NCBI GenBank assembly: GCA_036567985.1
Contig: DATCTK010000016.1
Span: 62,001-126,000 of the forward strand
Reading direction: 5' to 3'
Source of the DNA: SZUA-229 sp036567985
GTDB taxonomy: Bacteria; Pseudomonadota; Gammaproteobacteria; SZUA-229
DNA length: 64,000 bases
Shown here piece after piece: positions 42,885 through 51,113 of this stretch. Under the pieces are notes generated by a model, which ran no database searches, had not been told where the DNA came from, and saw only the letters and a list, made by a program, of their open reading frames with translations. The position numbers were made by a program, and so were the translations under genes. Each line of letters starts with the position of its first letter. The stretch's first letter is position 1.

Positions 42885-42912
42885 ATTGTAGTTACATTGT
42901 AATTATTGTCAA
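42885..42912 (-). promoter_or_regulatory. brnTA promoter and operator
   Basis: On the minus strand TTGACA (42912-42907) and TACAAT (42890-42885) are 16 bp apart. ACATTGTA occurs twice on the plus strand, at 42883-42890 and 42894-42901, 11 bp apart, and the second is within the palindrome TTACATTGTAA (42892-42902). Helically phased repeats over the -10 and spacer fit an operator for the ribbon-helix-helix antitoxin. The toxin ATG begins 8 bp after the -10. Confidence 0.72.
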
Positions 42913-43042
42913 GACAGGAAATCCACGTCATACAACCCGGCGATCTTCCAGTACCCGGGGCATAACATAGCTTCCTTAGGATCTGAAGATATCGCAACTA
43001 ATCAGGCTATGAATAAAAACACGGCCACGATTACGTCTGCGA

Positions 43043-43068
43043 TCAGGGAGTCTGACTCCTTGATTATG
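43043..43068. repeat. Possible divergent REP-like sequence
   Basis: AGGGAGTCTGACTCCTTGAT resembles the REP core (GTCAGACTC) of the RAYT locus at 17.5 kb but differs elsewhere. It lies just after the stop codon of the membrane protein gene. Weak call. Confidence 0.35.
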
Positions 43069-43683
43069 TTAAGGTATAATCCATTGGGATATAGTTGGGT
43101 CCCACTTATATTCTTGACAACTAACGACTTCATTGTTGTTTAAAAAGCTGTATTCATACTGTATTTTCATCAAAACTTCATTGCCTGCTGCCGTTAATCT
43201 ATTAATATCCATGCCGCGTTCACATAGAAGTTCAATTGGCTTGAAGCGCCGGATTCTTGAATCATGACCAATCATAACCATATTATTTTTAAATAAGTCA
43301 CTAATATCTACTGTGCGATTAGCTGATTCTACAGTAATGTTAATGTTTAGATCGTTAAATTGATTGTGTGTGACATTTCTGTAATGAATTAACGAAAGAG
43401 GGATTATTTCAGGATCTTCTTGGCTTTTTTGCAAGTTTTGACTTTCAACTTGTACTAGAAGTTGTGGTCTCTTTGACTCTAGAAAAGCCATATTAGTTTG
43501 TAAATAGCTATATACAACAAAAGTGGCTGAAACTAACGCGCCTAGTGTGGCTAGTAATGCAATTTCTGCCTGTACAAGTTCATATGCTGTCAGGTTTACA
43601 GTTTTTGAATTAGGCAACCATAAAGCGGTTACTCCAATTACGAGTAGCAATATTAATGAGATTGTTACAGGTATATTTTTCAT
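43069..43683 (-). CDS. Unrecognised membrane protein in a small accessory patch
   Basis: A 204-residue protein with two membrane helices (IPVTISLILLLVIGVTALWLP and IALLATLGALVSATFVVYSYL) and a C-terminal soluble domain of about 130 residues with YRNVTHNQFNDLNINITVE and KIQYEYSFLNNNEVVSCQEYKW. The gene is visibly more AT-rich than its neighbours, which suggests recent transfer. It sits next to brnTA and a half palindrome. The start at 43683 is a guess; no ribosome site is clear. Function unknown. Confidence 0.6.
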   Translation of the reverse strand: MKNIPVTISLILLLVIGVTALWLPNSKTVNLTAYELVQAEIALLATLGALVSATFVVYSYLQTNMAFLESKRPQLLVQVESQNLQKSQEDPEIIPLSLIHYRNVTHNQFNDLNINITVESANRTVDISDLFKNNMVMIGHDSRIRRFKPIELLCERGMDINRLTAAGNEVLMKIQYEYSFLNNNEVVSCQEYKWDPTISQWIIP

Positions 43684-43756
43684 TATACTTTTCAAGTACC
43701 AAAGACATCGAAGTCAAATATAAATGCGAAATCTACAAATTAGGAGGTTAATTTCA

Positions 43757-43796
43757 TTAGCGTCCATTCGCGTTTATTAGCGTTCATTTGCGGACT
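43757..43796. repeat. AACGC palindrome, subtype B, half copy
   Basis: A right arm only, reading TTAGCGTCCATTCGCGTTTA and ending CATTTGCGGACT, upstream of the AT-rich membrane protein gene and downstream of the CopD-like gene. No left arm is visible. Confidence 0.75.
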
Positions 43797-43852
43797 ATTA
43801 TGAAGCAAGGGAGCCAGAGACAATCCTGACTCCGACACCCGCAGGCCTAGGT

Positions 43853-44314
43853 TTACCCCAGAAAACGCCCACCACTGGCAATCACTACCACCAGCAAACC
43901 GACCATAGTATTAACCCCCACCAGAATACGAATCTGTGCCAGCGCCTTGCCCGCCTGTGGCCAGTCTTCACTCGCAACCATGCGTTTGAGCCTGGCAAAG
44001 GGTGCGAAGTACACATGCAGGTAAATCAGTATCATCACAATACCCAGTCCCTGCATTAGATGCACATAAAGCGGTGCAGCGGCAAAACCCTGCCAGATAC
44101 TGAACATCAGCAGATAACCGGTTAACGGCAACAGGATAATAGATAGCCAGACGTAAGGGAAAAAGCGATTAAACACACCCACCCAAAGTTTTAGACGGTG
44201 GGGTGGTTCCAGTTGTTGCGCTGCGACCGGGCGCAAAAAACTGTAGGCGAAGAACATACCGCCAACCCAGATAACGACGGAGAGGACGTGTAATAAACTG
44301 TAGACTGCTAACAT
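43853..44314 (-). CDS. CopD-family four-helix membrane protein
   Basis: A 153-residue inner-membrane protein with four helices. It begins MLAVYSLLHVLSVVIWVGGMFFAYSFLRP, the start of the CopD/DUF2269-type domain, and conserved His residues occur in helix 1 (LLHVLS), helix 3 (VHLMQG) and after it (YLHVYFAP). These could bind heme or copper. AAGGAAC ribosome site. Likely a small redox or copper-related membrane protein; no partner gene beside it. Confidence 0.78.
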   Translation of the reverse strand: MLAVYSLLHVLSVVIWVGGMFFAYSFLRPVAAQQLEPPHRLKLWVGVFNRFFPYVWLSIILLPLTGYLLMFSIWQGFAAAPLYVHLMQGLGIVMILIYLHVYFAPFARLKRMVASEDWPQAGKALAQIRILVGVNTMVGLLVVVIASGGRFLG

Positions 44315-44394
44315 GGTGTTGTTCCTTTGTACTTTAAGGCATTTATAGCTGGTTAATGGGATTAATTCGAGGGCTTAATACTCAGCTGCTGAGT

Positions 44395-44730
44395 TTAACT
44401 GTTATTATCCTGCATCACATCAATGGGATACGCATCCATGGTGGTTTTAATCAGTTGCAGCCCGGCAAAAGTGATTTCTCCACTGTAACGCCGGTATTCA
44501 TTATTGGTGAATTCAAACTTGTAACGGCGCAGCAATTTTAACTGACCATAGGTGTTTTTGCCCAGGTAGAGTTTACTGAGATGGACAGTATCATCAAGAA
44601 ACTGTAATTTATGTTGCTGACAGAGTTTAAAGCCGGTGCGCCGTGCCAGTTCGCCCACTTTTGTTGAGTCAAACCAGAACCAGCCGATTAACGCCAGCAA
44701 CAGTAGCAGAAACAGTTCAGTCAGTTGCAT
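44395..44730 (-). CDS. DUF3301-family protein
   Basis: A 111-residue protein with one N-terminal membrane helix (LTELFLLLLLALIGWFWF) and a soluble tail containing RTGFKLCQQHKLQFLDDTVHL and RRYKFEFTNNEYRRYSGEITFAG, the DUF3301 pattern. Function unknown in the family. It is divergent from the NTAQ1-like gene with only 15 bp between start codons, so each gene's promoter must lie inside the other's coding sequence. Confidence 0.85.
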   Translation of the reverse strand: MQLTELFLLLLLALIGWFWFDSTKVGELARRTGFKLCQQHKLQFLDDTVHLSKLYLGKNTYGQLKLLRRYKFEFTNNEYRRYSGEITFAGLQLIKTTMDAYPIDVMQDNNS

Positions 44731-44745
44731 TGTGTTTTATACGAG

Positions 44746-45330
44746 ATGAAAAACAGAGATTATACACCACTTGCCTATACGCCTTTATTCTGCGAAGAGA
44801 ATATCTGGAAATTACTCGAAGCCAGTTACACCAGGGGCTGGCAAAGGGACGCACTGCAGCCCCTGCATGTGCTGTTTATTATCAATGCCAATAACACGGT
44901 CGCCCTGTTCGGCCAGGGTGAAGCGGAGAATCATCAGCCGCTGATCTGGGATTACCATGTGATTCTCTCCGCCATGCTGCACGGCAGGCCGGTGATCTAT
45001 GATTTTGACAGCCAGTGTGACTTCCCGGCGGATTTAACCAGCTACTTCTATACCACCTTCCCACTGCATACAAACCTTAACCACGAATACCGCCCACTGA
45101 TCAGGCGCATTGACGCTGAGGCCTACTTTCAGCAGTTCAGCTCAGACAGGCAACACATGGCCGGGGTCATTCCAGAGAGCCAGTTTCCCGACTACCCATT
45201 GATCCATGGGAATTCACAAGACTCAGCATTAAGCCTGCAACAATGTCGCGATCTCAATAGCCCTATTGCCGACAGTCAGACACTCTACCCCTATGATTAC
45301 TTTATGCAACTGCTGGTCAAGCAGGTATGA
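44746..45330 (+). CDS. Protein N-terminal glutamine amidohydrolase (NTAQ1 family)
   Basis: A 194-residue cytoplasmic enzyme homologous to eukaryotic NTAQ1, which deamidates N-terminal Gln to Glu in the Arg/N-degron pathway. The catalytic triad is conserved: Cys16 in FCEENIWKL, His71 in IWDYHVIL and Asp86 in VIYDFDS. Further matches are the DRQHM segment and overall length (human about 205). The ATG at 44746 is used; an in-frame ATG at 44725 would overlap the DUF3301 start. Bacterial substrates are unknown. Product Glu would not be a primary bacterial ClpS degron, so the role may need an aminoacyl transferase elsewhere. Confidence 0.88.
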   Translation: MKNRDYTPLAYTPLFCEENIWKLLEASYTRGWQRDALQPLHVLFIINANNTVALFGQGEAENHQPLIWDYHVILSAMLHGRPVIYDFDSQCDFPADLTSYFYTTFPLHTNLNHEYRPLIRRIDAEAYFQQFSSDRQHMAGVIPESQFPDYPLIHGNSQDSALSLQQCRDLNSPIADSQTLYPYDYFMQLLVKQV

Positions 45331-45354
45331 GCAATGCCCATAAGATAATAATCA

Positions 45355-46320
45355 TTATCGACATATAATACTTTGAATAATTTCTTCCACGGTTAATACC
45401 GAGTCAATCTGCTCCACACTCTTGCCCGCCTGCCAGTATTCCCTTTTTCCGGTTGTTGCAAACAGTGAGCGCTTAAAACGGTGCAGCGATTTCAATGACA
45501 ACAGCAAACGCGTTATATGTTTTAAGGACGGACTCTGCAGCGCAAATCGCTGCAGTGCATTGAGTTCACCACCCTGGCGTTTCACATAGTCATTGGCAAT
45601 GACCGACACAGGTACACCGGTGATTTTACGGGTGAGCTGGATATCCTCTGCATGCGCCGCAATAATCGCCTGTTTATAGGCATCACTGGCACTGCACTCG
45701 CGGGATGCGATAAAACGTGTGCCCATCTGTACCGCCTGGTAACCCAGCTGCATCGCCTCGGCAAAGCCTTCAGCACTGGAGATACCACCGGCAGCCACCA
45801 GCGGTAACTGATAACCCTGTAACTCCGCAAAAAGTTGTGCAAGCTGACGACTACCCGCATGGCCACCGGCATTCTGGTTAACCGCAATCAGGCCATCCAC
45901 CTGGTGTTCAACGGCAATCTCTGCCCATTTCGGCAGGGTCACATCGTGGTATACATAGCCACCGGCCTGATGCACCCGCTCCACCACCCAGTCCGGCTTG
46001 CCCAGCGAGGTGATGTAAAAGCGGATGCCTTCCTGCAAAGCAATATCCAGCCACTCGCGCATTTTATTCTGGTAGCGCCGACTGGATTTCTCGATTAACA
46101 GGTTCATCGCCAGCGGCTTTTGCGTGAGCTGGCGCATATAGCGAATCCCTTCGCGCAGGCTGTAACCATGCACGTAGCTCAGGGCAATCGGCTGGATGAC
46201 CCCCAGTGCACCTGCCTCTGACGCGGCAGCCACCAGCTCGGGATTACTGCAGGGGTACATGGGGCCGCAGATAATCGGCTGTTCTACCCCGCTGTGCTGA
46301 AGAAATAGACTGCTTTGCAT
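45355..46320 (-). CDS. Nitronate monooxygenase-family flavoprotein
   Basis: A ~321-residue TIM-barrel FMN enzyme of the nitronate monooxygenase / 2-nitropropane dioxygenase / FabK group. Seen are QPIICGPMYPCSNPELVAAASEAGALGVI at the start, NQNAGGHAG and LPLVAAGGISSAEGFAEAMQLGYQAVQMGTRFIAS, the FMN phosphate site. The His in GGHAG is the likely catalytic base. GGGA ribosome site before 46320. True substrate is open: fatty-acid enoyl reductase or nitronate oxidation are both possible. It is convergent with the NTAQ1-like gene. Confidence 0.86.
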   Translation of the reverse strand: MQSSLFLQHSGVEQPIICGPMYPCSNPELVAAASEAGALGVIQPIALSYVHGYSLREGIRYMRQLTQKPLAMNLLIEKSSRRYQNKMREWLDIALQEGIRFYITSLGKPDWVVERVHQAGGYVYHDVTLPKWAEIAVEHQVDGLIAVNQNAGGHAGSRQLAQLFAELQGYQLPLVAAGGISSAEGFAEAMQLGYQAVQMGTRFIASRECSASDAYKQAIIAAHAEDIQLTRKITGVPVSVIANDYVKRQGGELNALQRFALQSPSLKHITRLLLSLKSLHRFKRSLFATTGKREYWQAGKSVEQIDSVLTVEEIIQSIICR

Positions 46321-46420
46321 TACGCATCCCGTAGTAACAGAATAGCCGCTGTACAAACTTCTACCCATGTTTCACAGATGGTATAGTCTGCAGCTGTTAA
46401 ATCGCCAAACTGTTCCCATC

Positions 46421-46675
46421 ATGTCATTTAATCCCGAGCTGGCAAAGCATGATCTGTTAAAAATTGCCCAGTACCGCATGCCCTATGGCAAATATGCCGG
46501 CCAGCTGCTGATCGAGCTGCCGGAGCCCTATGTGGTATGGATGTATAACAAGGGCCTGCCCGCTGGTGAGCTGGGTAAAATGCTGGGCCTGCTGTATGAA
46601 ATCAAGGTCAACGGCCTCGAGTCGCTGTTCACCCCCATTATAAAACAGCTGAAAAAACCATCACCCGGGCAATGA
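46421..46675 (+). CDS. DUF3820-family protein
   Basis: An 84-residue protein with YRMPYGKYAGQLLIELPEPYVVWMYNKGLPAGELGKMLGLLYEIK, the DUF3820 (putative quorum-sensing-regulated) pattern. Its stop overlaps the rluA start by 4 bp, so it leads a four-gene run DUF3820-rluA-dsbA-like-DUF3025 in which each gene overlaps the next. Function unknown. Confidence 0.86.
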   Translation: MSFNPELAKHDLLKIAQYRMPYGKYAGQLLIELPEPYVVWMYNKGLPAGELGKMLGLLYEIKVNGLESLFTPIIKQLKKPSPGQ

Positions 46676-47409
46676 AGACACCACACAACTACCAGCCACC
46701 CGCGGTTTGTGCTCTGGATGTGCTCTACGAGGACAACGACCTTGTAATCGTCAATAAACCGGCCGGTTTACTGACAGTACCCGGCCGCGGCGCAGACAAG
46801 CAGGACTGTATGCTGCATCGCCTGCAAACTGAATACCCTGATGCGCTGACCGTGCACCGGCTGGATATGGACACCTCGGGCATCCTGCTGTTTGCACGCA
46901 ATGCAGACGCGCACCGGGCAATGAGCCGCCTGTTTGAACAACGGCGTATACACAAGGCCTATCTGGCCAGGGTATGGGGCCGGCCTGAAGACGCCAGAGG
47001 CAGCGTCAATCTGCCACTGATCACAGACTGGCCCAACCGCCCCCGGCAGAAGATCGATTTCAGCCGCGGAAAAGCCGCTCTCACCCACTATGAGTTGATA
47101 AGCAGCAGTGGACCCCACAGCCTGATGCAACTGTTCCCTGTCACCGGCCGCAGCCATCAGTTACGACTGCATATGTCGGCGCTGGGGCACCCGATTCTCG
47201 GCGATCCGTTGTATGGTACCGCCCTGTCCCGCTGCGCCAGCCAGCGGCTGCTATTGCACGCGGAACAGCTGGGATTTGAACATCCGTTCACTGGTGAGCC
47301 GGTTAAGCTGCACTGTGCCGCCGAATTCGCACTGGATGATTTTTCCCTGCTCGAATCAGCTCTGAATACTCCCACTCAAATCCACGGTAAAATCGGCTTT
47401 AGCCTATGA
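46672..47409 (+). CDS. RluA-family pseudouridine synthase
   Basis: A 245-residue pseudouridine synthase. The catalytic motif HRLDMDTSGILLFARN carries the Asp, NKPAGLLTVPGRG is the N-terminal motif, and RSHQLRLHMSALGHPILGD completes the pocket. No S4 domain. The short form fits RluA (23S rRNA position 746 and tRNA position 32) better than RluC or RluD, which have S4. Both ends overlap neighbours by 4 bp. Confidence 0.93.
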   Translation: MKTPHNYQPPAVCALDVLYEDNDLVIVNKPAGLLTVPGRGADKQDCMLHRLQTEYPDALTVHRLDMDTSGILLFARNADAHRAMSRLFEQRRIHKAYLARVWGRPEDARGSVNLPLITDWPNRPRQKIDFSRGKAALTHYELISSSGPHSLMQLFPVTGRSHQLRLHMSALGHPILGDPLYGTALSRCASQRLLLHAEQLGFEHPFTGEPVKLHCAAEFALDDFSLLESALNTPTQIHGKIGFSL

Positions 47410-48080
47410 CACAACAGGACACCAATCCGCAGGCCAGGCACAGTGATACGGTTCTATATTATATTCACGACCCGATGTGCAGCTGGTGCTGGGGCTTTAA
47501 ACCGGTGCTCAGGCAACTCACGCAACAACTGCCCGCAAATGTTCCACTGGAATATCTCCTGGGTGGGCTTGCTGCGGACACAGACCAGCCCATGCCCGCC
47601 GAGATGCAGCAGCGGATCAGCGCCACCTGGAAACACATCCAGCAGGTGATTCCAGGCACAGAATTCAATTTTGATTTCTGGACGCAATGCCAGCCACGGC
47701 GCTCAACCTATATTGCCTGCCGCGCAGTGATTGTTGCAGAGCAAATGCGACCAGACATGGGCATGGCCATGCTGGATGCAATACAGCACGCCTATTACCT
47801 GCAGGCCAGAAATCCCTCGGATGCCGCCACCCTGGTGGCACTTGCAGAACAGCTGGGACTGGATATCGCACAGTTTGAACAACAGCTTAACGCCGAGCAG
47901 ACACAACAGGCCTTACAACAGCAAATCGACTTTGCCAGGGGCATAGGCGCGGACAGTTTTCCATCGCTCTATTTGCTGTACAGGGAAAATTATCATGGGA
48001 TAGTGCTGGATTATAACCACGCGGATGTGATCCTTGAGCATATCAACAGCCTGATCCAGCGAGATAAAACAGACCAATGA
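47406..48080 (+). CDS. DsbA-family (FrnE-like) thioredoxin-fold protein
   Basis: A 224-residue cytoplasmic protein. The redox motif is DPMCSWCWGFKP (CxxC), a helical insertion follows, and FPSLYLLYRENY contains the cis-Pro. No signal peptide, so it resembles FrnE or 2-hydroxychromene-isomerase relatives, not periplasmic DsbA. It overlaps rluA and the DUF3025 gene by 4 bp each and is surely cotranslated with them. Confidence 0.9.
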   Translation: MTQQDTNPQARHSDTVLYYIHDPMCSWCWGFKPVLRQLTQQLPANVPLEYLLGGLAADTDQPMPAEMQQRISATWKHIQQVIPGTEFNFDFWTQCQPRRSTYIACRAVIVAEQMRPDMGMAMLDAIQHAYYLQARNPSDAATLVALAEQLGLDIAQFEQQLNAEQTQQALQQQIDFARGIGADSFPSLYLLYRENYHGIVLDYNHADVILEHINSLIQRDKTDQ

Positions 48081-48856
48081 GCACACAGGATCAATGGGAC
48101 ACAGGCACTTTTAGCCAGTCACCGATTATTTCGCAACTGCAAAACCAGACGCAGTACTTTCAAAGCTTCCAGCAGTGGCCCCAGTTAAGCGATTACCAGG
48201 CGCTGTTTAAACAATTTGCCATGAAGATCCGGCCGGTCGCCCAGGCCAGCGAAATAAGCTGCTTTGAAGAGCAGTACGAACCCCGGGTGTTTTTAAAACA
48301 GGAACTGCAGACACGCACTGAAAACTGGCATGACTTTTTTAACGCCATGGTGTGGCTTAAGTTTCCACACAGCAAACAGGCGCTTAACCAACGGCATTAC
48401 GAAGCCGCCAGCCAGCGCGCAACCGGTACAAATCGCTCAACACTGGAAAACCGCCTCACCCAGTTTGATGAATGTGGCGCAATCATTGTTGCCTCCAGCG
48501 AAAAACCGCTGCAGCTCATCAGAAACCACCAGTGGCAGACGCTGTTTATCGAACAGGCATCACTGTTTAAACAGGACATACGCTGTATTGTCTTCGGCCA
48601 TGCAATATTCGAAAAAGCCCTGGCCCCCTATATTGGCATGACCTGCCACTGCCTGATGCTGGCAGACCCGGCACTGCTGGCCGAACTGGAAGATGGGCGT
48701 AACGAAGGGCTGGACCGCACAATCGCAGACTACTGGCTCAGGCAACCGACAGACGGGCTAGATCGGCTGCAACCACTGCCGCTACTGGGCATACCCGGCT
48801 ACTGGCCACAACAGGACAGCGCCTTTTATGCGAATGAAAAATACTTTAGAAAATAG
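48077..48856 (+). CDS. DUF3025-family protein
   Basis: A 259-residue cytoplasmic protein matching DUF3025: YEPRVFLKQELQTRTENWHDFFNAMVWLKFPHSKQALNQRHYEA, then LTQFDECGAIIVAS and RCIVFGHAIFEKALAPYIGMTCH, ending PLLGIPGYWPQQDSAFYANEKYFR. Function unknown. Last gene of the overlapping run that starts with DUF3820. Confidence 0.9.
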   Translation: MSTQDQWDTGTFSQSPIISQLQNQTQYFQSFQQWPQLSDYQALFKQFAMKIRPVAQASEISCFEEQYEPRVFLKQELQTRTENWHDFFNAMVWLKFPHSKQALNQRHYEAASQRATGTNRSTLENRLTQFDECGAIIVASSEKPLQLIRNHQWQTLFIEQASLFKQDIRCIVFGHAIFEKALAPYIGMTCHCLMLADPALLAELEDGRNEGLDRTIADYWLRQPTDGLDRLQPLPLLGIPGYWPQQDSAFYANEKYFRK

Positions 48857-49221
48857 AATAATATCAATCATTTATTTAAATATATTAAGGTTGATTATTA
48901 CTTAAAACCAGTAAAACATCATCAACCCGATACAGGGTAGCAGACTTGCGTCAGGCGCCTCTGACAACTATAGTCAGTTACAGTTTAACAACCACCTTCT
49001 TGAACCAGCTCACATTAATCACCCATATGAATGATTAATATACAGCACAGGGTTGTTAGCTTTTCCAGGTATCAATCCATCAAATGTTAAAAGCACAGCA
49101 GATACGCTCTGTAAAAATAATTAAAGTGCGCTAACAACATATGGCTTCCGGCCTATGGTGGAAATTCCCCCACTATGATGTACAGAGTAAGCGCGCCTCA
49201 TTCAACTAGCAGGTCTTGTAT
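48857..49221. other. Gene-free region upstream of the DUF1631 gene
   Basis: A 365-bp gap. GTCAG and CTGAC at 48950-48965 form a short hairpin, and TATGAT at 49174-49179 is a possible -10 without a good -35. No open frame, RNA gene or palindrome family member is seen. Confidence 0.5.
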
Positions 49222-50682
49222 ATGAGCGCTGATAACAATGCATTTGATACAACGGTAAAACTCACCGTCGAGCATATCAAGGACAAGGATTATCTCTCGA
49301 AAGTCATCAATAGTTATGTCAGAGAAAGCAAGCCCAATAATGCTGCATTACGCGCTTCCTCATCCGGCAGAAACTTTTTCAATCGTGATGACGTACTCAA
49401 GGCGCTGACAAACATTCAGCAAAGTTATAAATCCAGGTATGTACCCGGCCAGCAGGTCAATATTAATACCGAGGCATTTAAAGCCGCGCTGTTAAACAGC
49501 ATAGCCAAGCTCAATAAGGTCAACACACCAAAATCCATTAACCAGATCGATGGCCGCACCATTGATTTTGTCGAGATGATTTTCGGTGCCTTTCTACGTG
49601 ACCAGAATATTTCCGATGCGGTTAAAAGCCTGCTGCTGAAATTGCAGATACCGGTAATTAAAACCTCATTGATTGATCACAATTTTTTCTATGACCAAAA
49701 CCACCCGGCGCGAACTCTGCTGGATACCATCGCACGCCTGGGCATAGGCATAGAAAACGAAGACAATACGGTTTACCAGACCATCAGCCTGGTGATTGAC
49801 CAGCTGCTGCGAAGCTTTGACAAAAATACAGTCAGCTTCAGGACTGCCGCCACCTCATTGCAACGGCTCACCACAATTGAGCAGAAGAAACTCAAACAGA
49901 ACGAAGATGTAACGCAAAAGCAGATCATCCAGGAACATGCACGCCAGCTTATTTTATCCGAGCTGCAGTACCACACCATGAACATCAAACTGCCCAAACC
50001 CGTGCAGCCGTTATTACTGAATAACTGGTCATCCTATATGTTCTATTGTTATCTGCGTTTCGGCAAGACCAGCTATGAATGGCAGGAATCCATAGACATT
50101 CTCAAAATCGTCACCAAGTCCCTGGCACCCCTGAAAAGTTTTGACGAGTGGAAGTCATTGAAAGGCAGCTACAAGGATATCATCCACACGCTGCAGGAAA
50201 AACTGGACACTACCAAACAGAACAAGGAAAAGGCCTTTATGGCCATTGCTAACCTTAAACGGCATTATGAGAACACTATAAATAACTCGGAGTTCTACGC
50301 TGAAAAATCCGGCAATGAAGCGATTTCAATCAAGGACTCGGTTTTTGCAGACATGAGTCAGGATGAAATGAGCCCGCTGGAAAAACTGGCCAAAACCTCG
50401 GAAGAAGTGATGGCAGAATTACCAGGCTACGTCAAACCCGGTGTCTGGTTTAAGATTTATACCACAGATAACCAGCCGCCTCGCCGTTTAAAGTTATCCA
50501 TTATCACCTCGGAAAACGCACGTATGATTTTCGTTGATCGCAAGGGTGTCAAGGGCATTGAAAAAGACGTCAACCAGTTCTGTGTTGAGCTGTTAACCGG
50601 TAAATCCGCGATGCTGGAAGACCACTCGGTATTTGACCAGGCACTGTTCCAGGTGATTTCACAGATTGCCAGCAACAAATAA
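49222..50682 (+). CDS. DUF1631-family protein, short form
   Basis: A 486-residue cytoplasmic protein. The C-terminal third, with GYVKPGVWFKIYTTDNQPPRRLKLSIITSENARMIFVDRKGVKGIEKD, is the PilZ-like end of DUF1631 proteins. The central part is helical, with a coiled-coil stretch around LQEKLDTTKQNKEKAFMAIANLKRHYE. Family members often exceed 700 residues, so this is short. The ATG at 49222 has AGG 8 bp upstream. Possibly a c-di-GMP-related protein; the PilZ consensus RxxxR is not clear, so that is tentative. Confidence 0.75.
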   Translation: MSADNNAFDTTVKLTVEHIKDKDYLSKVINSYVRESKPNNAALRASSSGRNFFNRDDVLKALTNIQQSYKSRYVPGQQVNINTEAFKAALLNSIAKLNKVNTPKSINQIDGRTIDFVEMIFGAFLRDQNISDAVKSLLLKLQIPVIKTSLIDHNFFYDQNHPARTLLDTIARLGIGIENEDNTVYQTISLVIDQLLRSFDKNTVSFRTAATSLQRLTTIEQKKLKQNEDVTQKQIIQEHARQLILSELQYHTMNIKLPKPVQPLLLNNWSSYMFYCYLRFGKTSYEWQESIDILKIVTKSLAPLKSFDEWKSLKGSYKDIIHTLQEKLDTTKQNKEKAFMAIANLKRHYENTINNSEFYAEKSGNEAISIKDSVFADMSQDEMSPLEKLAKTSEEVMAELPGYVKPGVWFKIYTTDNQPPRRLKLSIITSENARMIFVDRKGVKGIEKDVNQFCVELLTGKSAMLEDHSVFDQALFQVISQIASNK

Positions 50683-50747
50683 CAGCTCTAACTAAATGGC
50701 AATCGAAAATTGATTATAACTATAAATGGACAAGCATCAGTCTTTTA

Positions 50748-50774
50748 ATAGCACCGAAAGGTGCTATTTTTTTA
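50748..50774 (+). terminator. Terminator after the DUF1631 gene
   Basis: ATAGCACC pairs with GGTGCTAT around a GAAA tetraloop and is followed by six T. It lies 66 bp after the stop codon and abuts the TCC-loop hairpin at 50776-50788. Confidence 0.93.
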
Positions 50775-50775
50775 T

Positions 50776-50815
50776 ACACTGGATGTGTGGTATTTCGCGG
50801 GAGGCAGAATATAGG
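50776..50815 (-). repeat. TCC-loop hairpin element, single unit
   Basis: On the minus strand it reads CTGCCTCCCGCGAAATACC, then the hairpin ACAC-atcca-GTGT at 50788-50776, then ATAAAAAAA. It matches the units at 55.0-55.1 and 62.5 kb in the leading 19 bases but has a different stem. Confidence 0.82.
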
Positions 50816-50830
50816 TAACGATAATTATCT

Positions 50831-51071
50831 AAAAAGAAAACGCGAACAACGCAAATGAACGCGAATAAACGCAAATCTTTAAGCAGGCTAGCTCTAACAT
50901 AGTGGGTCTTGCGAGCTGCATACACTAAGGCAGTTTTAGCTGTTGTTTATTGTATTACCACCATTTTTAAAAAATTAACGGCAACAACTCCAATGAAAGC
51001 CAATGCTCAAAAATATTAGGTTTTTATCGCGTTTATTTGCGCCTATTCGCGTTCATTCGCGTTTTCTTTTT
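50831..51071. repeat. AACGC palindrome, subtype A, copy 3 (long spacer)
   Basis: Left arm 50831-50877 (AAAAAGAAAACGCGAACAAC onward) and right arm 51026-51071 (ending TTCATTCGCGTTTTCTTTTT). The ~150-bp spacer includes degenerate unit-like sequence near 50978-51008 and no gene. Confidence 0.88.
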
Positions 51072-51113
51072 AAACCAAAGTCATGCATTAGTGCTCATAT
51101 AAATGACAGCGGC

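Noticed and set aside
42884..42886. ATG at 42886 as the brnT start
   Set aside because: It lies within the -10 hexamer of the clear brnTA promoter, so it cannot be in the transcript from that promoter.
48077..48856. Possible phage or mobile origin of the DUF3025 gene run
   Set aside because: Overlapping, core-like genes with conserved families and normal codon use; no mobile gene or repeat beside them.
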